Assembly (NCBI GenBank): GCA_017654935.2
Contig: CM065700.1
Coordinates: forward strand, 50,881,927 to 50,945,926
Direction of reading: 5' to 3'
Length of the DNA stretch: 64,000 bases
DNA from: Phymorhynchus buccinoides
Taxonomy: Eukaryota; Mollusca; Gastropoda; Neogastropoda; Raphitomidae
Shown: positions 11,392 through 22,264 of the stretch, one piece after another
How the letters are laid out: every line of letters starts with the position of its first letter
How positions within the stretch are numbered: the first letter of the stretch is position 1
Notes under the pieces: generated by a model
Told to the model about the DNA's origin: nothing
The model's database searches: none
What the model saw: the letters and a program-made list of their open reading frames with translations, nothing else
Program-made: the position numbers and the translations under genes

Positions 11392-14300
11392 CTTGGCAAA
11401 GTAACCTACTTTTACTTTTTTTGTTTAGTTTTGGTGAACTTGCAAAGTGCATGAAATTTGTGAACGTTTTAAAGCAGGTTATCTACAGAATTTATTTTAC
11501 ACTTTTTTTGTATGTGTCAAAGTGTTTTGGGTTTTTTATAAAGCAAGAATGCATACGATGACTTTCCGTCCAGAGTGCAGGTTTATGAAAATTATCTTTT
11601 AGAGCAAATGAACTTTTTTGGTCCAGTGAAAAAGTATTCATAGTATGCCAGTTTGTACAATAAAGATCTCTAAGTTATTTGACTAAACTATTACTTGAGT
11701 TATTCTTTTCAATAGTGGAGAATGTGCATGCATGCGAGTGTGTGCGTATGTGTGTTTACTCTGTTATCAGTCAAGCATTTTATCTCCACTCGCTCCAAAC
11801 AAGCCATCAAAAACAATACAATTGTTTCTTCTCTTTAATTGTATCCATTTTTTTGGTTGCCACCCCCAACAAACATTTGAACAAGATCTACCAGCCGTAC
11901 TGGCGACCAGACGCATCGTTTGAAAGTTCATCAACGCTCTGGTCTGACAGATAGCTGAAGAACAGAAACCAGGGAAACCAGAGCTGAAATCAACATCAGA
12001 GTGAGTTTGCAGACAGAACATCGTAAGCTGGTGCCACGCCATTAAAACTGGCAACACTGACAGCCACTAACCCATAAAAACGACAGGCAACATCTCAATG
12101 GCAGGTTTTTCATATACAAATTTGGGTGTCACACTTTTCCAACTGGTATTCCTCAAAATAAAAATCATCAATTTTTCGTTTTTATTTGTAGATTCGTCTA
12201 TTTAAAGTTTGAATGACTACTAGAGATAGACAGTACCTATTACTGTGCCTATTTCTTACCGTAACTAAAAACAAGTAAAACTTCATGAAATTAGAATGTG
12301 TTAATTTTTGTCACCTCTTCTGCTGGTAAAGTTTGTTCCTACAAACAAGATCTTAATTATTTTAACACAAAAATCTTGCTACAATATTATTCTACTTCTA
12401 TAATTTTTAGAAATTAGAAAAAAATAAACCATTAATATATATAATAGGTAAATGACATCTATTTTTGCAAATCTGGTATGATCCACCTTTTTATTTTTTG
12501 GGTCCAAACACTTGCACCTTGAAGTAAAATGTGTTCCCCTCATGACAGAATTTCTAGAACGTTTTCCATTTTTTTCTTAATATGAATAATTTGGACTGCA
12601 CAAAGTGTGGGAACTATAACCATGATACAAATCTTTCATTTGTTTTCAATTTTGGTTTAAGTAATGCCATTTATTCAAATCTCTACCAATTGAGATTTCC
12701 AGCACAAAAAAAATTCCACAAAATAATTTGACTGAAGACTGAACAAGAAACTGAATGCCTGTGAATGGAGTATCCATGAAAAGCCAGAAATGAAGAAAAA
12801 GGACAAACAGTCAGGCCTGCTAGAGTGTGTCACTCTCAAGAACTTTTAAAAACCTTCATCATTGCATGCCGCTTGTTTTGTGCTTATTCTTTGTTCACTT
12901 TGTATTATATGTACACAAACAGGTTAATCAAACACAGCTGGCATACATTGATGTATAACATTTGATGTCAATCAATAGTATGCATCAAAATCTAAGATGG
13001 TGTGCTGAGCTGAAGAAGACACCAAAATCAAAATAATAAAGCCTCGTTTTTCAGCTATCAGAATTTCTTCAAAGTAAGTCGCCGCTAAGGTAAGTAAAAG
13101 TTATAATAATCAAGTTTGTAAGCTGGTCTTCCAGCTGTATTGTAATCAGTTCTAGGTTCGCATTAAACAATGCTTTTTGTGTCATTGTAGGATGTGTTCA
13201 CATTTACCCGTCTCACCCATGCCGCCTTCCTTTCAGGGGTGAGTGCATTAGCGCATTTGGTTCAGTACCAAAATGACCAATTCACTCGCAGTTGGTTCTG
13301 TGGGTTCTTTTTTCTCATTATAATTTATTTATATTTTTTGCCAAAAAGAGTTGTTTAAAATAAATATAAAACTTTTTTTTAACTGAAAACGGTAGCTCTG
13401 AATCGGAACATAAAATGCGCAAGAACTTCCTCGTACTTAGCACATTACACAAACGCACACACAACACGCACACTTGTTTGATTGATGCACAAAACCTTGT
13501 TCACATATTTTCAACAATATACACTTCAAAGTCATACGCTTACATTTTTTAGACACACACACACACACACGTGTACACACTGTCTCTCTTGACCATGCGC
13601 ACGCACACAGTTGTCTTCATACATTTCCGCAGACAGTACCTTGACATCCCCTTGACCAATGCACACAGGCTCCTGCACAAGTCCACACAGTGGTTCCTTC
13701 AAACCTAAACCACCACACACACTACACCACAACAACAAAAGGAAACACAAAACGAGAGAGGTGAGCAGAGGGAGGGAGGGGGTGGCATAACTGGTCACTT
13801 CTGTCTGATTGGACAACTTTGTGATTAACTTATACAAACTCTTTGTAACAGTTAACGGCAAATTACAATAAAACAAACAAACGGTAAATTACATAAAAAC
13901 AAACATGAGCCAACCAAATGGCAAAGTATGAAAAAACAACAACAAATTATGTTAAACCAAAGGGCCAATGACCCAACCGAACATGACCCAAACACGGTAC
14001 GTGCTACGGTACAGTAGGACGATGCAGCAGGCAAGCAGCACTTGACAGAAACCATGCAAGATGAAGACCATGCAAGATGAAGACCATGTCACAAAAACGT
14101 GGAACAATGACTTAATTACAATGAAACCAAAGGACACAGATGACAACATAGAGGGGAAACATTACAATAAAAAGGTTACACTTGTACCATTTCTAAACAA
14201 CCCAAACTATAAAAAATACACACACACAAATCAAGAGGGGGTTTGAAGAATTACAAGGACAAGAAAGCAACCAAAGAAATGGGGTTAGGGATAAGGGGAA

Positions 14301-14673
14301 GGTGGGCATGGGGGGTGGGGAATAATGCTGACAAAGCAGACCAACACCACAATGAGGCAAGTTGGCTACACACACACAAAAAGCCAACACAAGACAATAA
14401 ATTAGTTCATCTCAGTTCGGAAGACATTACAGCACAATCCTGCCAAGGGACTGTCAGACGTCAGAAAAAACAATTCTGCTGGTCACATTTCCAATTTCAC
14501 CCCCAACCTTCCCCCTTTCCCCATTTTAATACACCCCCCCCCCAAACTGCTGAGTGCAATCTGCACTGCACAGAATTTTGTCTCCTACATTTTCCCCATG
14601 CTGAGTGTTTTGGTTAAACTTGTACTAAAATCTTTCCCCTTAGCTCTCTCTTGATATATATCTACATCCAAGT
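11392..14673. other. Long AT-rich non-coding region
   Basis: No coding sequence or mobile element could be supported. 11392-11700 has the look of a 3' untranslated region (T-rich, AATAAA at 11659). Around 13440-13570 there are CA-rich tracts. Short open frames at 11679-12057, 13532-13876 and 14243-14617 have no domain signal. Confidence 0.5.
11659..11664 (+). promoter_or_regulatory. Candidate poly(A) signal AATAAA
   Basis: A canonical hexamer at the end of T-rich sequence. It could end the plus-strand transcript that includes the exon at 5924, but no exon in between supports this. Confidence 0.3.
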
Positions 14674-14914
14674 AACTATGCCGTAATACTCTCAACCCAA
14701 AACCAGAATGGTGGTCAAACAACTGCCGTAATACTCTCAACCCAAAACCAGAATGGTGGTCAAACAACTGTGCCATAATACTCTCAACCCAAAACCAGAA
14801 TGGTGGGTGGTCAAACAACTTTGCCATAATACTCTCAACCCAAAACCAGAATGGTGGTCAAACAACTATGCCATAATACTCTCAACCCAAAACCAGAATG
14901 GTGGTCAAACAACT
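14674..14914. repeat. ~46-bp minisatellite, 5 copies
   Basis: Units ctatgccataatactctcaa followed by cccaaaaccagaatggtggt; one copy has an extra ggtgg. Confidence 0.93.
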
Positions 14915-15369
14915 GTTTTCTACAAGATCAATTCCTGTCTTTTTATTATTGGTAAAATTTTAAAACTTGAAGTTTAAGAGACATTTACTGTCAATGTTCG
15001 GGCCAATTACAAAAACAAGTCCTTCTCAGGTTTAAGGATGATGACTACTTCTGTTTGTGCAGGTTTTCTGCGCAGCTCATGGCACAGTATGCTTGTAAAA
15101 TTTTAGGTATGTCGCAATTTTTCTTTTTAAAGAAAAGATACTACAGCTCAATAAACATACTGGTTTTATACTGAAGTTAATATACACACACTCACAAGCA
15201 TAAAACAAATGAACAAGCAGTTTGCAGTCTGATATTCCTGCTGTTTAGAACATCACTTTGACCAGGATGACGTCAAAGAAAAGTCTTGAATGACACAATA
15301 ACAGATGACATAACCAATATGACGTCATGCAAGGCCTTGGTGGAACACTTGGCTCTATCTTCAGTGTTC

Positions 15370-15553
15370 TCTCTCCCTCTCTAATCTCTGTCTGTCTGTC
15401 TCTCTGTCTCCCTCCCCCCACCTCTCTCTCTCTCCCTCTCTAATCTCTGTCTGTCTGTCTCTCTGTCTCCCTCCCCCCACCTCTCTCTCTCTCCCTCTCT
15501 AATCTCTGTCTGTCTGTCTCTCTGTCTCCCTCCCCCCACCTCTCTCTCTCTCC
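15370..15553. repeat. 59-bp CT-rich tandem repeat, 3 copies
   Basis: Units of ctctccctctctaatctctg plus a (TCTG)n and CCCCCCACC segment. The minus-strand frame here (Arg/Glu-rich) is low-complexity. Confidence 0.93.
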
Positions 15554-15619
15554 ATCTGGCAATGACTTTGTTTGTCAGGCTGTTTCTTTTAGTCAAGGGT
15601 GTTGAGTCCTGCTGGATAT

Positions 15620-15935
15620 TGATTTTAGATGGGGTGAGGGTGGGCTAAGCATTTCCTCTTTATTTAAAAAACAATCATGGCAACATACCTTGATTGTTGT
15701 TTTATATGAAAAGGAGATATTAAACATTATTCCTGCAAAGTTTCAGGCAATTTTCATTACTTTTAAGGGACTTATGATGATTTTAGTGTCCGATTGTGGT
15801 CAAAATATTGATTTTAGATGAGGGGTGGGGGAAGTATTTCCTCTTTATTTAAAAAACGAGCACGGCGACATACCTTTATTGTTTGTTTAATATGAAAAGG
15901 AGATATTAAACATTATTCCTGCAAAGCTTCAGCAA
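15620..15935. repeat. Diverged direct duplication
   Basis: Two related stretches (about 15620-15745 and 15808-15935) share tttcctctttatttaaaaaa and tatgaaaaggagatattaaa with scattered differences. Confidence 0.7.
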
Positions 15936-16529
15936 ATTGACAATAGTTTTTAATGACTAATTATGAGTTTTTGTCAGTTACGGGAGTTGAAAATGATTTT
16001 TTTTTACATTAAAAACCTGTATTTTTCCCAAAATGTTACTTTTCGGGGGAGTAATTTAAGAGGACTTCCTACTGCTATATTCTGAATGAATTACATGTTG
16101 AAATGTTTACTTTTATATCATTTTGCTCTGCAAGTAGCTATTTTGATCATTTTCATCACTCATAAATCTAAAAATCGCATTTGAAAATGAGAACGGCGAC
16201 ACCTACTTTTTTTTTTTTTTTTACATTGTCAGGCTGTTTGCTTTCCAGAACATATTATTTCAGCAAATTCTCAATACTTTCATTTTGAAGTAGTCATCAT
16301 CCTTAAGTACACCAGGCATTCTTCTGTTGGAAAATTAACAGTTCACAAATGAACAATTGTACACATTGTTTTGTTTTAGAAATAGGAAATAAAGTTTTCT
16401 TTGTACATCTATCTTTTTAATATAAGACCTACTGAATTCCTACAATTACAAAAACGAAATACAAAAAATATATTAAAACAAAAATGATAAAAAATGTATA
16501 GGTTATGTTATTATTTTAAACATCAGCAT

Positions 16530-16553
16530 TATACTCAGTGTGTGTGTGTGTGT
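16530..16553. repeat. (GT)n microsatellite
   Basis: Short GT run. Confidence 0.85.
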
Positions 16554-16599
16554 TGCATTTTCATATAAACTACTATAAAGTTAGTTAGTCATTGACCTG

Positions 16600-16719
16600 A
16601 GTGTAGAGTGGCACAGTGGTATCGCGTTCGCTTCATGTCAAGTAAACCCGAGTTCGAACCTGGGTACAGGGGATTTTTTCCTCTCATTCTGCACTAGGCC
16701 TTAACGGTCTGAACGTGGA

Positions 16720-16750
<31 letters not shown>

Positions 16751-16972
16751 CGTGTGCCCATGCACTTAGCATACGTTAAACCCAGTGGCAACGAAAAAGT
16801 TGTCATTTGGTAAAAATTTACCCCCCCCCCATCCAGTGACAAAAATCGCATGCAAAAAAATTGGATGGCGCGCCTCTGGCTGCGACGCGCTCTCCAGGTG
16901 GGAGCAACCCGAATTTCACATAGACGCCTCTGTGACTATAAAGTACCTAATACCTAATACCTAATACCTCAC
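16600..16972 (+). mobile_element. tRNA-derived SINE, copy 1
   Basis: A Pol III head with box A (tggcacagtgg, near 16609) and box B (gttcgaacc, 16652-16660), followed by the conserved middle part containing gagtctttcggatgagacg and accgaggtc, a body ending in ctctgtgactataaagtacc, and a tail of taatacc repeats. The repeated tail fits LINE-driven reverse transcription. It is not a functional tRNA gene: the head lacks a complete cloverleaf and continues into the SINE body. A second, diverged copy is at 54471. Confidence 0.85.
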
Positions 16973-17050
16973 AATATAATGTAAAATACTGAATTATAAA
17001 TTCTATTCACGCAAACTCTTATCGCTGAGGGGCACTCAAGCAAACACATG

Positions 17051-17118
17051 TGTGCGCGCGCACACACACACACACACACGAAGCACACACACACACACAC
17101 TCGAAGCGCACACACACA
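17051..17118. repeat. (CA)n microsatellite
   Basis: Compound CG/CA dinucleotide tract with two cgaagc interruptions. Confidence 0.9.
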
Positions 17119-17426
17119 TATAGTCAGTGAATTTTAGTATGAAACCAAACAACTGAACCAAAAATGCTGCCATTCAATAAAAACACAAATTACAGAAAGG
17201 TAAATCAAGATGATTTAGTTCATAGGATTCCAAAATCAAATCAAATCCAAAAAAAATTGCTAAATGAATTTCATGGAAATATGCCAGGCATATGCGAAAC
17301 AAAATATACTCTAACGACACACACACAGCTGCAACAAACAAATCAAACATTTAACACATTAATGCTTATGTGCATGTACCAGTTTGTTTCCCTCCCTATC
17401 AGAATTGCATCCCATGAATTTAAAAT

Positions 17427-18476
17427 GAAAAAGGTTGCCCTCAGACACTGATACAGCCTGATGATGTCAACAATAACAGGGTCACGTGAAAAGGAGGGAG
17501 ACAGCTGAAAAAGGTTGCCCTCAGACACTGATACAGCCTGATGATGTCAACAATAACAGGGTCACGTGAAAAGGAGGGAGACAGCTGAAAAAGGTTGCCC
17601 TCAGACACTGATACAGCCTGATGATGTCAACAATAACAGGGTCACGTGAAAAGGAGGGAGACAGCTGAAAAAGGTTGCCCTCAGACACTGATACAGCCTG
17701 ATGATGTCAACAATAACAGGGTCACGTGAAAAGGAGGAAGACAGCTGAAAAAGGTTGCCCTCAGACACTGATACAGCCTGATGATGTCAACAATAACAGG
17801 GTCACGTGAAAAGGAGGGAGACAGCTGAAAAAGGTTGCCCTCAGACACTGATACAGCCTGATGATGTCAACAATAACAGGGTCACGTGAAAAGGAGGGAG
17901 ACAGCTGAAAAAGGTTGCCCTCAGACACTGATACAGCCTGATGATGTCAACAATAACAGGGTCACGTGAAAAGGAGGGAGACAGCTGAAAAAGGTTGCCC
18001 TCAGACACTGATACAGCCTGATGATGTCAACAATAACAGGGTCACGTGAAAAGGAGGGAGACAGCTGAAAAAGGTTGCCCTCAGACACTGATACAGCCTG
18101 ATGATGTCAACAATAACAGGGTCACGTGAAAAGGAGGAAGACAGCTGAAAAAGGTTGCCCTCAGACACTGATACAGCCTGATGATGTCAACAATAACAGG
18201 GTCACGTGAAAAGGAGGGAGACAGCTGAAAAAGGTTGCCCTCAGACACTGATACAGCCTGATGATGTCAACAATAACAGGGTCACGTGAAAAGGAGGGAG
18301 ACAGCTGAAAAAGGTTGCCCTCAGACACTGATACAGCCTGATGATGTCAACAATAACAGGGTCACGTGAAAAGGAGGGAGACAGCTGAAAAAGGTTGCCC
18401 TCAGACACTGATACAGCCTGATGATGTCAACAATAACAGGGTCACGTGAAAAGGAGGAAGACAGCTGAAGAAGGTT
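17427..18476. repeat. 80-bp minisatellite, 13 copies
   Basis: Almost identical units starting gaaaaaggttgccctcagac. Every unit contains gtcacgtgaa, a CACGTG E-box core. Copies 4, 9 and 13 carry gaggaagac in place of gagggagac; no other difference is obvious, so the array is very young or strongly homogenised. Confidence 0.97.
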
Positions 18477-19835
18477 GGAGGGTGCTGTTTTTCTAACACA
18501 AACAGCGCCCTTCAGGCAATATTTTGTTCTAAGCCAAAACCAAAAACTTGGGCCTTATTTTCTGAAGCTTTATTATAACATGAGAAATCAAGCGCTTTGT
18601 TCACTACCTTTCTGTTACTAGTTCGGTTTTTACTTCTTTTTTCTAAATAAGCAGTCAAGAGTAGCTACATGTATGCAGTCTCTCCTATCCAAAATATTTG
18701 CAACTACGTACACACGAATCAAAAACACTGCCGCAAAGTAAGTATGTCTCTCTCTCTCTAGTCTCTCCAGTCGCACAGATGTTCTCACCATGAACCAACT
18801 TGCTGCCAGGCTCTAACTAGCATGTCAATGTGAACGGGTGAAATCACAATGACAATCAGGTTCACACACGCACACACACAAAACCAACTGTGGACAATTC
18901 AGGGGATAGACGGATGGTTAGCTTAGCAGAGAGATGATAGGCAGAAAACATGGTGGTGGGCGGGGGTTGCAAAAACCAAAATTACAACAAAACAACAACA
19001 AAACACTGAAATTGACAGGAGATCAGCTTGACATCACCCTACACTGAGGCCATTGGAAACGGGAAATTGGCAACAATGCAAGTCTCCATAAATGACAAAG
19101 AAACCCAAACGTAGAACCCATTAGGAAACGTTACCTAGTCAACGGGGAAAAACCACTCCAAATGGGACAACATAATAAATAGTAGTAGAAGAAAAGATAA
19201 GAGAAAAAAAACAATTTAAAAAAACGCCAACATTACTCAATACGTATCAAAAGTGAAAGCCTGTTCATTATAAAGTACATTTTTCAAACACAAAAACAAA
19301 TGACCGCCTCCCCCCCTCCCCCCAAAAAAGAAAAGAACCCCCCCAAAGGAAACCAAACGCAGAGAAGTCCCACGAAACAAATGGAAGCAAAAAAGTTCAA
19401 CTTTGATACTTCACGGACGCTTTGCATGATATGAACAGACGCACACATTCTTCACACACTACACGTTCTAGTCACAGTTGAACAGCCAACACAGTCCTCC
19501 CCCACCCCAATCATACTGGCTCAGAAAAAAGCCAAAAAAATATAAAAAACACAACAGCTCTTTTGCAGTGAAAATCTACATACAACCACCTTCCAGTCTC
19601 CCCCAACCTTCACAAGGACTTTGAATGGAATGTTGGCTCTCCTTGGTACGTGGAAACAATCCCCATTGTGTTACTGATCAAAGCCTTCCTTCCATTGCTG
19701 ACTGGATTGGGAACAGAGAAAGACAGAAAAGGAGGGGTAGTAAGGGGCCGTTTTCTAGACGACGCTAAAGACAAGGCTAGTGCCGGCCAATCCAGGAGGC
19801 CCCCAGGAGCCATAACTACCGCTACTCCAGATGTG
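18477..19835. other. Non-coding stretch
   Basis: No supported gene. Contains A-rich and CA-rich segments resembling untranslated or intergenic sequence. Confidence 0.5.
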
Positions 19836-20444
19836 TCTCAACTCTAATCTACCGCTACTCCAGGTGTCCCTCAACACTAATCTACCGCTACTCCAGGTGT
19901 GTCTCAACTCTAATCTATCGCTACTCCAGGTGTGTCTCATCACTAATCTATCGCTACTCCAGGTGTGTCTCAACTCTAATCTATCGCTACTCCAGGTGTG
20001 TCTCAACTCTAATAATCTACCACTACTCCAGGTGTGTCTCAACTCTAATCTACCGCTACTCCAGGTGTCCCTCAACACTAATCTACCGCTACTCCAGGTG
20101 TGTCTCAACTCTAATCTACCGCTACTCCAGGTGTGTCTCAACTCTAATCTATCGCTACTCCAGGTGTGTCTCAACTCTAATCTACCGCTACTCCAGGTGT
20201 GTCTCAACACTAATCTATCGCTACTCCAGGTGTGTCTCATCACTAATCTACCGCTACTCCAGGTGTCTCAACTCTAATCTACCGCTACTCCAGGTGTGTC
20301 TCAACACTAATCTACCGCTACTCCAGGTGTGTCTCAACTCTAATCTACCGCTACTCCAGGTGTGTCTCAACTAATCTACCGCTACTCCAGGTGTGTCTCA
20401 ACTAATCTACCTCCAGGTGTGTCTCAACTAATCTACCGCTATTC
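19836..20444. repeat. 33-bp minisatellite, left block
   Basis: About 19 units of tctaccgctactccaggtgt plus gtctcaactctaa, some shortened. The same array resumes at 20763, after an inserted element. Confidence 0.96.
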
Positions 20445-20762
20445 CAGGGGCGAGTTTCACAAGAGCTAACCTTTCGTCGCGCTTGCTCAAATCGGCAAAA
20501 ACGGTCTAAGAAACACCCTTCGTTTGCCGATAGTTCGCATGGCGTTTTGCTCTCAGTCGAAAGGTGACAAGCGGCGAACTATCCGGAACTAGTAGGGGGT
20601 GAATACGGTTCTTGTTGTTGATTGGTCCATTACAGTTTGCTTTAAAAAAAAAAAATTTTTGACCAATCAGACAAGAGCTTGTAATACTCTTCTGCAAATG
20701 CTTTCTAAAGTGTTTCGTAGGCCCCATTTGCCGCGACCGTTATCTAGAGAAACTCGCCCCTG
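20445..20762. mobile_element. 318-bp MITE with CAGGGGCGAGTTTC ends
   Basis: Perfect 14-bp terminal inverted repeats, caggggcgagtttc at 20445-20458 and gaaactcgcccctg at 20749-20762. Internal inverted pairs (gatagttcgc / gcgaactatc; gattggtcc / ttgaccaatc) make a larger fold-back. CAGGGG ends are typical of hAT-like MITEs, but no 8-bp target-site duplication is visible; the left end overlaps the ccag already present in the array unit. It is non-coding and sits inside the 33-bp array. Confidence 0.75.
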
Positions 20763-21505
20763 GTGTCCCTCAACTCTAATCTACCGCTACTCCAGGTGTG
20801 TCTCAACTCTAATCTACCGCTACTCCAGGTGTGTCTCAACTCTAATCTACCGCTACTCCAGGTGTGTCTCAACTCTAATCTACCGCTACTCCAGGTGTGT
20901 CTCAACTCTAATCTACTCCAGGTGTGTCTCAACTCTAATCTACCGCTACTCCAGGTGTCTCTCAACTCTAATCTACCACTACTCCAGGTGTGTCTCAACT
21001 CTAATCTACTCCAGGTGTGTCTCAACTCTAATCTACTCCAGGTGTGTCTCAACTCTAATCTACTCCAGGTGTGTCTCAACTCTAATCTACCGCTACTCCA
21101 GGTGTCTCTCAACTCTAATCTACCACTACTCCAGGTGTGTCTCAACTCTAATCTACTCCAGGTGTGTCTCAACTCTAATCTACTCCAGGTGTGTCTCAAC
21201 TCTAATCTACTCCAGGTGTGTCTCAACTCTAATCTACTCCAGGTGTGTCTCAACTCTAATCTACCGCTACTCCAGGTGTCCCTCAACTCTAATCTACCGC
21301 TACTCCAGGTGTGTCTCAACTCTAATCTACCGCTACTCCAGGTGTGTCTCAACTCTAATCTACCGCTACTCCAGGTGTCTCTCAACTCTAATCTACCACT
21401 ACTCCAGGTGTGTCTCAACTCTAATCTACTCCAGGTGTGTCTCAACTCTAATCTACTCCAGGTGTGTCTCAACTCTAATCTACCGCTACTCCAGGTGTCT
21501 GGGAA
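20763..21505. repeat. 33-bp minisatellite, right block with 24-bp derivatives
   Basis: Same unit as 19836-20444. Many copies have lost nine bases (ccgctactc collapsed to ctc), giving 24-bp units in runs of three or four. Because both lengths are multiples of three, long Ser/Leu/Tyr frames appear on both strands; they are not genes. Confidence 0.96.
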
Positions 21506-22264
21506 CTTTGTGAGGAGGGGGACGAGAAAATGACAAATGAATGAAAATCTATACATATGAAAAGAATGAAATATTCAGAAATGATGAACAAAAACACCCT
21601 CCCACCCCAACCCCTTAAAAAAAAGTAATAACCTGTACAAGAAGGGGGAAGTAAACAGTAAATACGTAAAAGACGGACCCAGAACTTGTGGCAAAAGCAA
21701 CTTGTTTGTCACACAAAGAAAACGCACAAACATGCAGCGCAAAACTGCCGCACTCCACCAGAATCAGGACATCAAATGACACAAAGAAACCCACATTCAC
21801 ACACACACAGTACAACAATATATCCAGTGGAACATGTTTATTCACAAAACATCTTGTAATTCGTAAATCAGTTTTAACAAAAACATCCGGGTGAAAAAAA
21901 GGAAATAAACTTATGTACAGTCGACAAACTCTGCAAAAACTCGAAAAACTCACTTCCTCACAAAATATATCACAAACCCATTTTTACTGGTTCATATACA
22001 TTACATAGATGCACACAAAAGTCACAAACACACTTTACACACACACCAAACACGCATATATATCTGCATCGTTCTGTCCAATGTCCAATGCATTCACAAC
22101 AGTAATAGACTATTTTCATTTTCAAGAAAGCAGACATCCCAAGGCATTTCTCTTTAGCTTATGGCATATTGCATTTTTTTGACGTTTATGGTATGCTTAA
22201 TTGATTTCATGAATATGCCGAGCTAAATTTTGCCTAAGTTGCCCTTGGCAACGGACGAAAAAAC
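21506..22264. other. Non-coding stretch
   Basis: CA-rich and A-rich sequence without a supported gene. It borders the transposase relic at 22265; no clear terminal repeat of that element could be identified here. Confidence 0.45.

Larger units (their letters stand above)
15036..16302. mobile_element. TTAA-flanked inverted-repeat element (MITE-like), 1267 bp
   Basis: A perfect 16-bp inverted repeat, ggatgatgactacttc at 15036-15051 and its complement at 16287-16302, is flanked on both sides by TTAA (15032-15035 and 16303-16306). That is the arrangement expected of a piggyBac-type insertion, although the ends start GGAT rather than the more usual CCC. The interior has no long frame, contains a CT-rich triplet repeat and a diverged internal duplication. 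It would be non-autonomous. Confidence 0.5.

Noticed and set aside
13532..14390. Minus-strand frames with hydrophobic stretches
   Set aside because: Short, overlapping CA- and T-rich sequence; no splice context or domain.
16608..16680. tRNA gene
   Set aside because: Boxes A and B are present, but the sequence continues as a SINE and no complete cloverleaf with paired acceptor stem is seen.
19755..21556. Repeat proteins such as LRHTWSSGRLE on either strand
   Set aside because: 33- and 24-bp minisatellite units; frames are open because the units are multiples of three.
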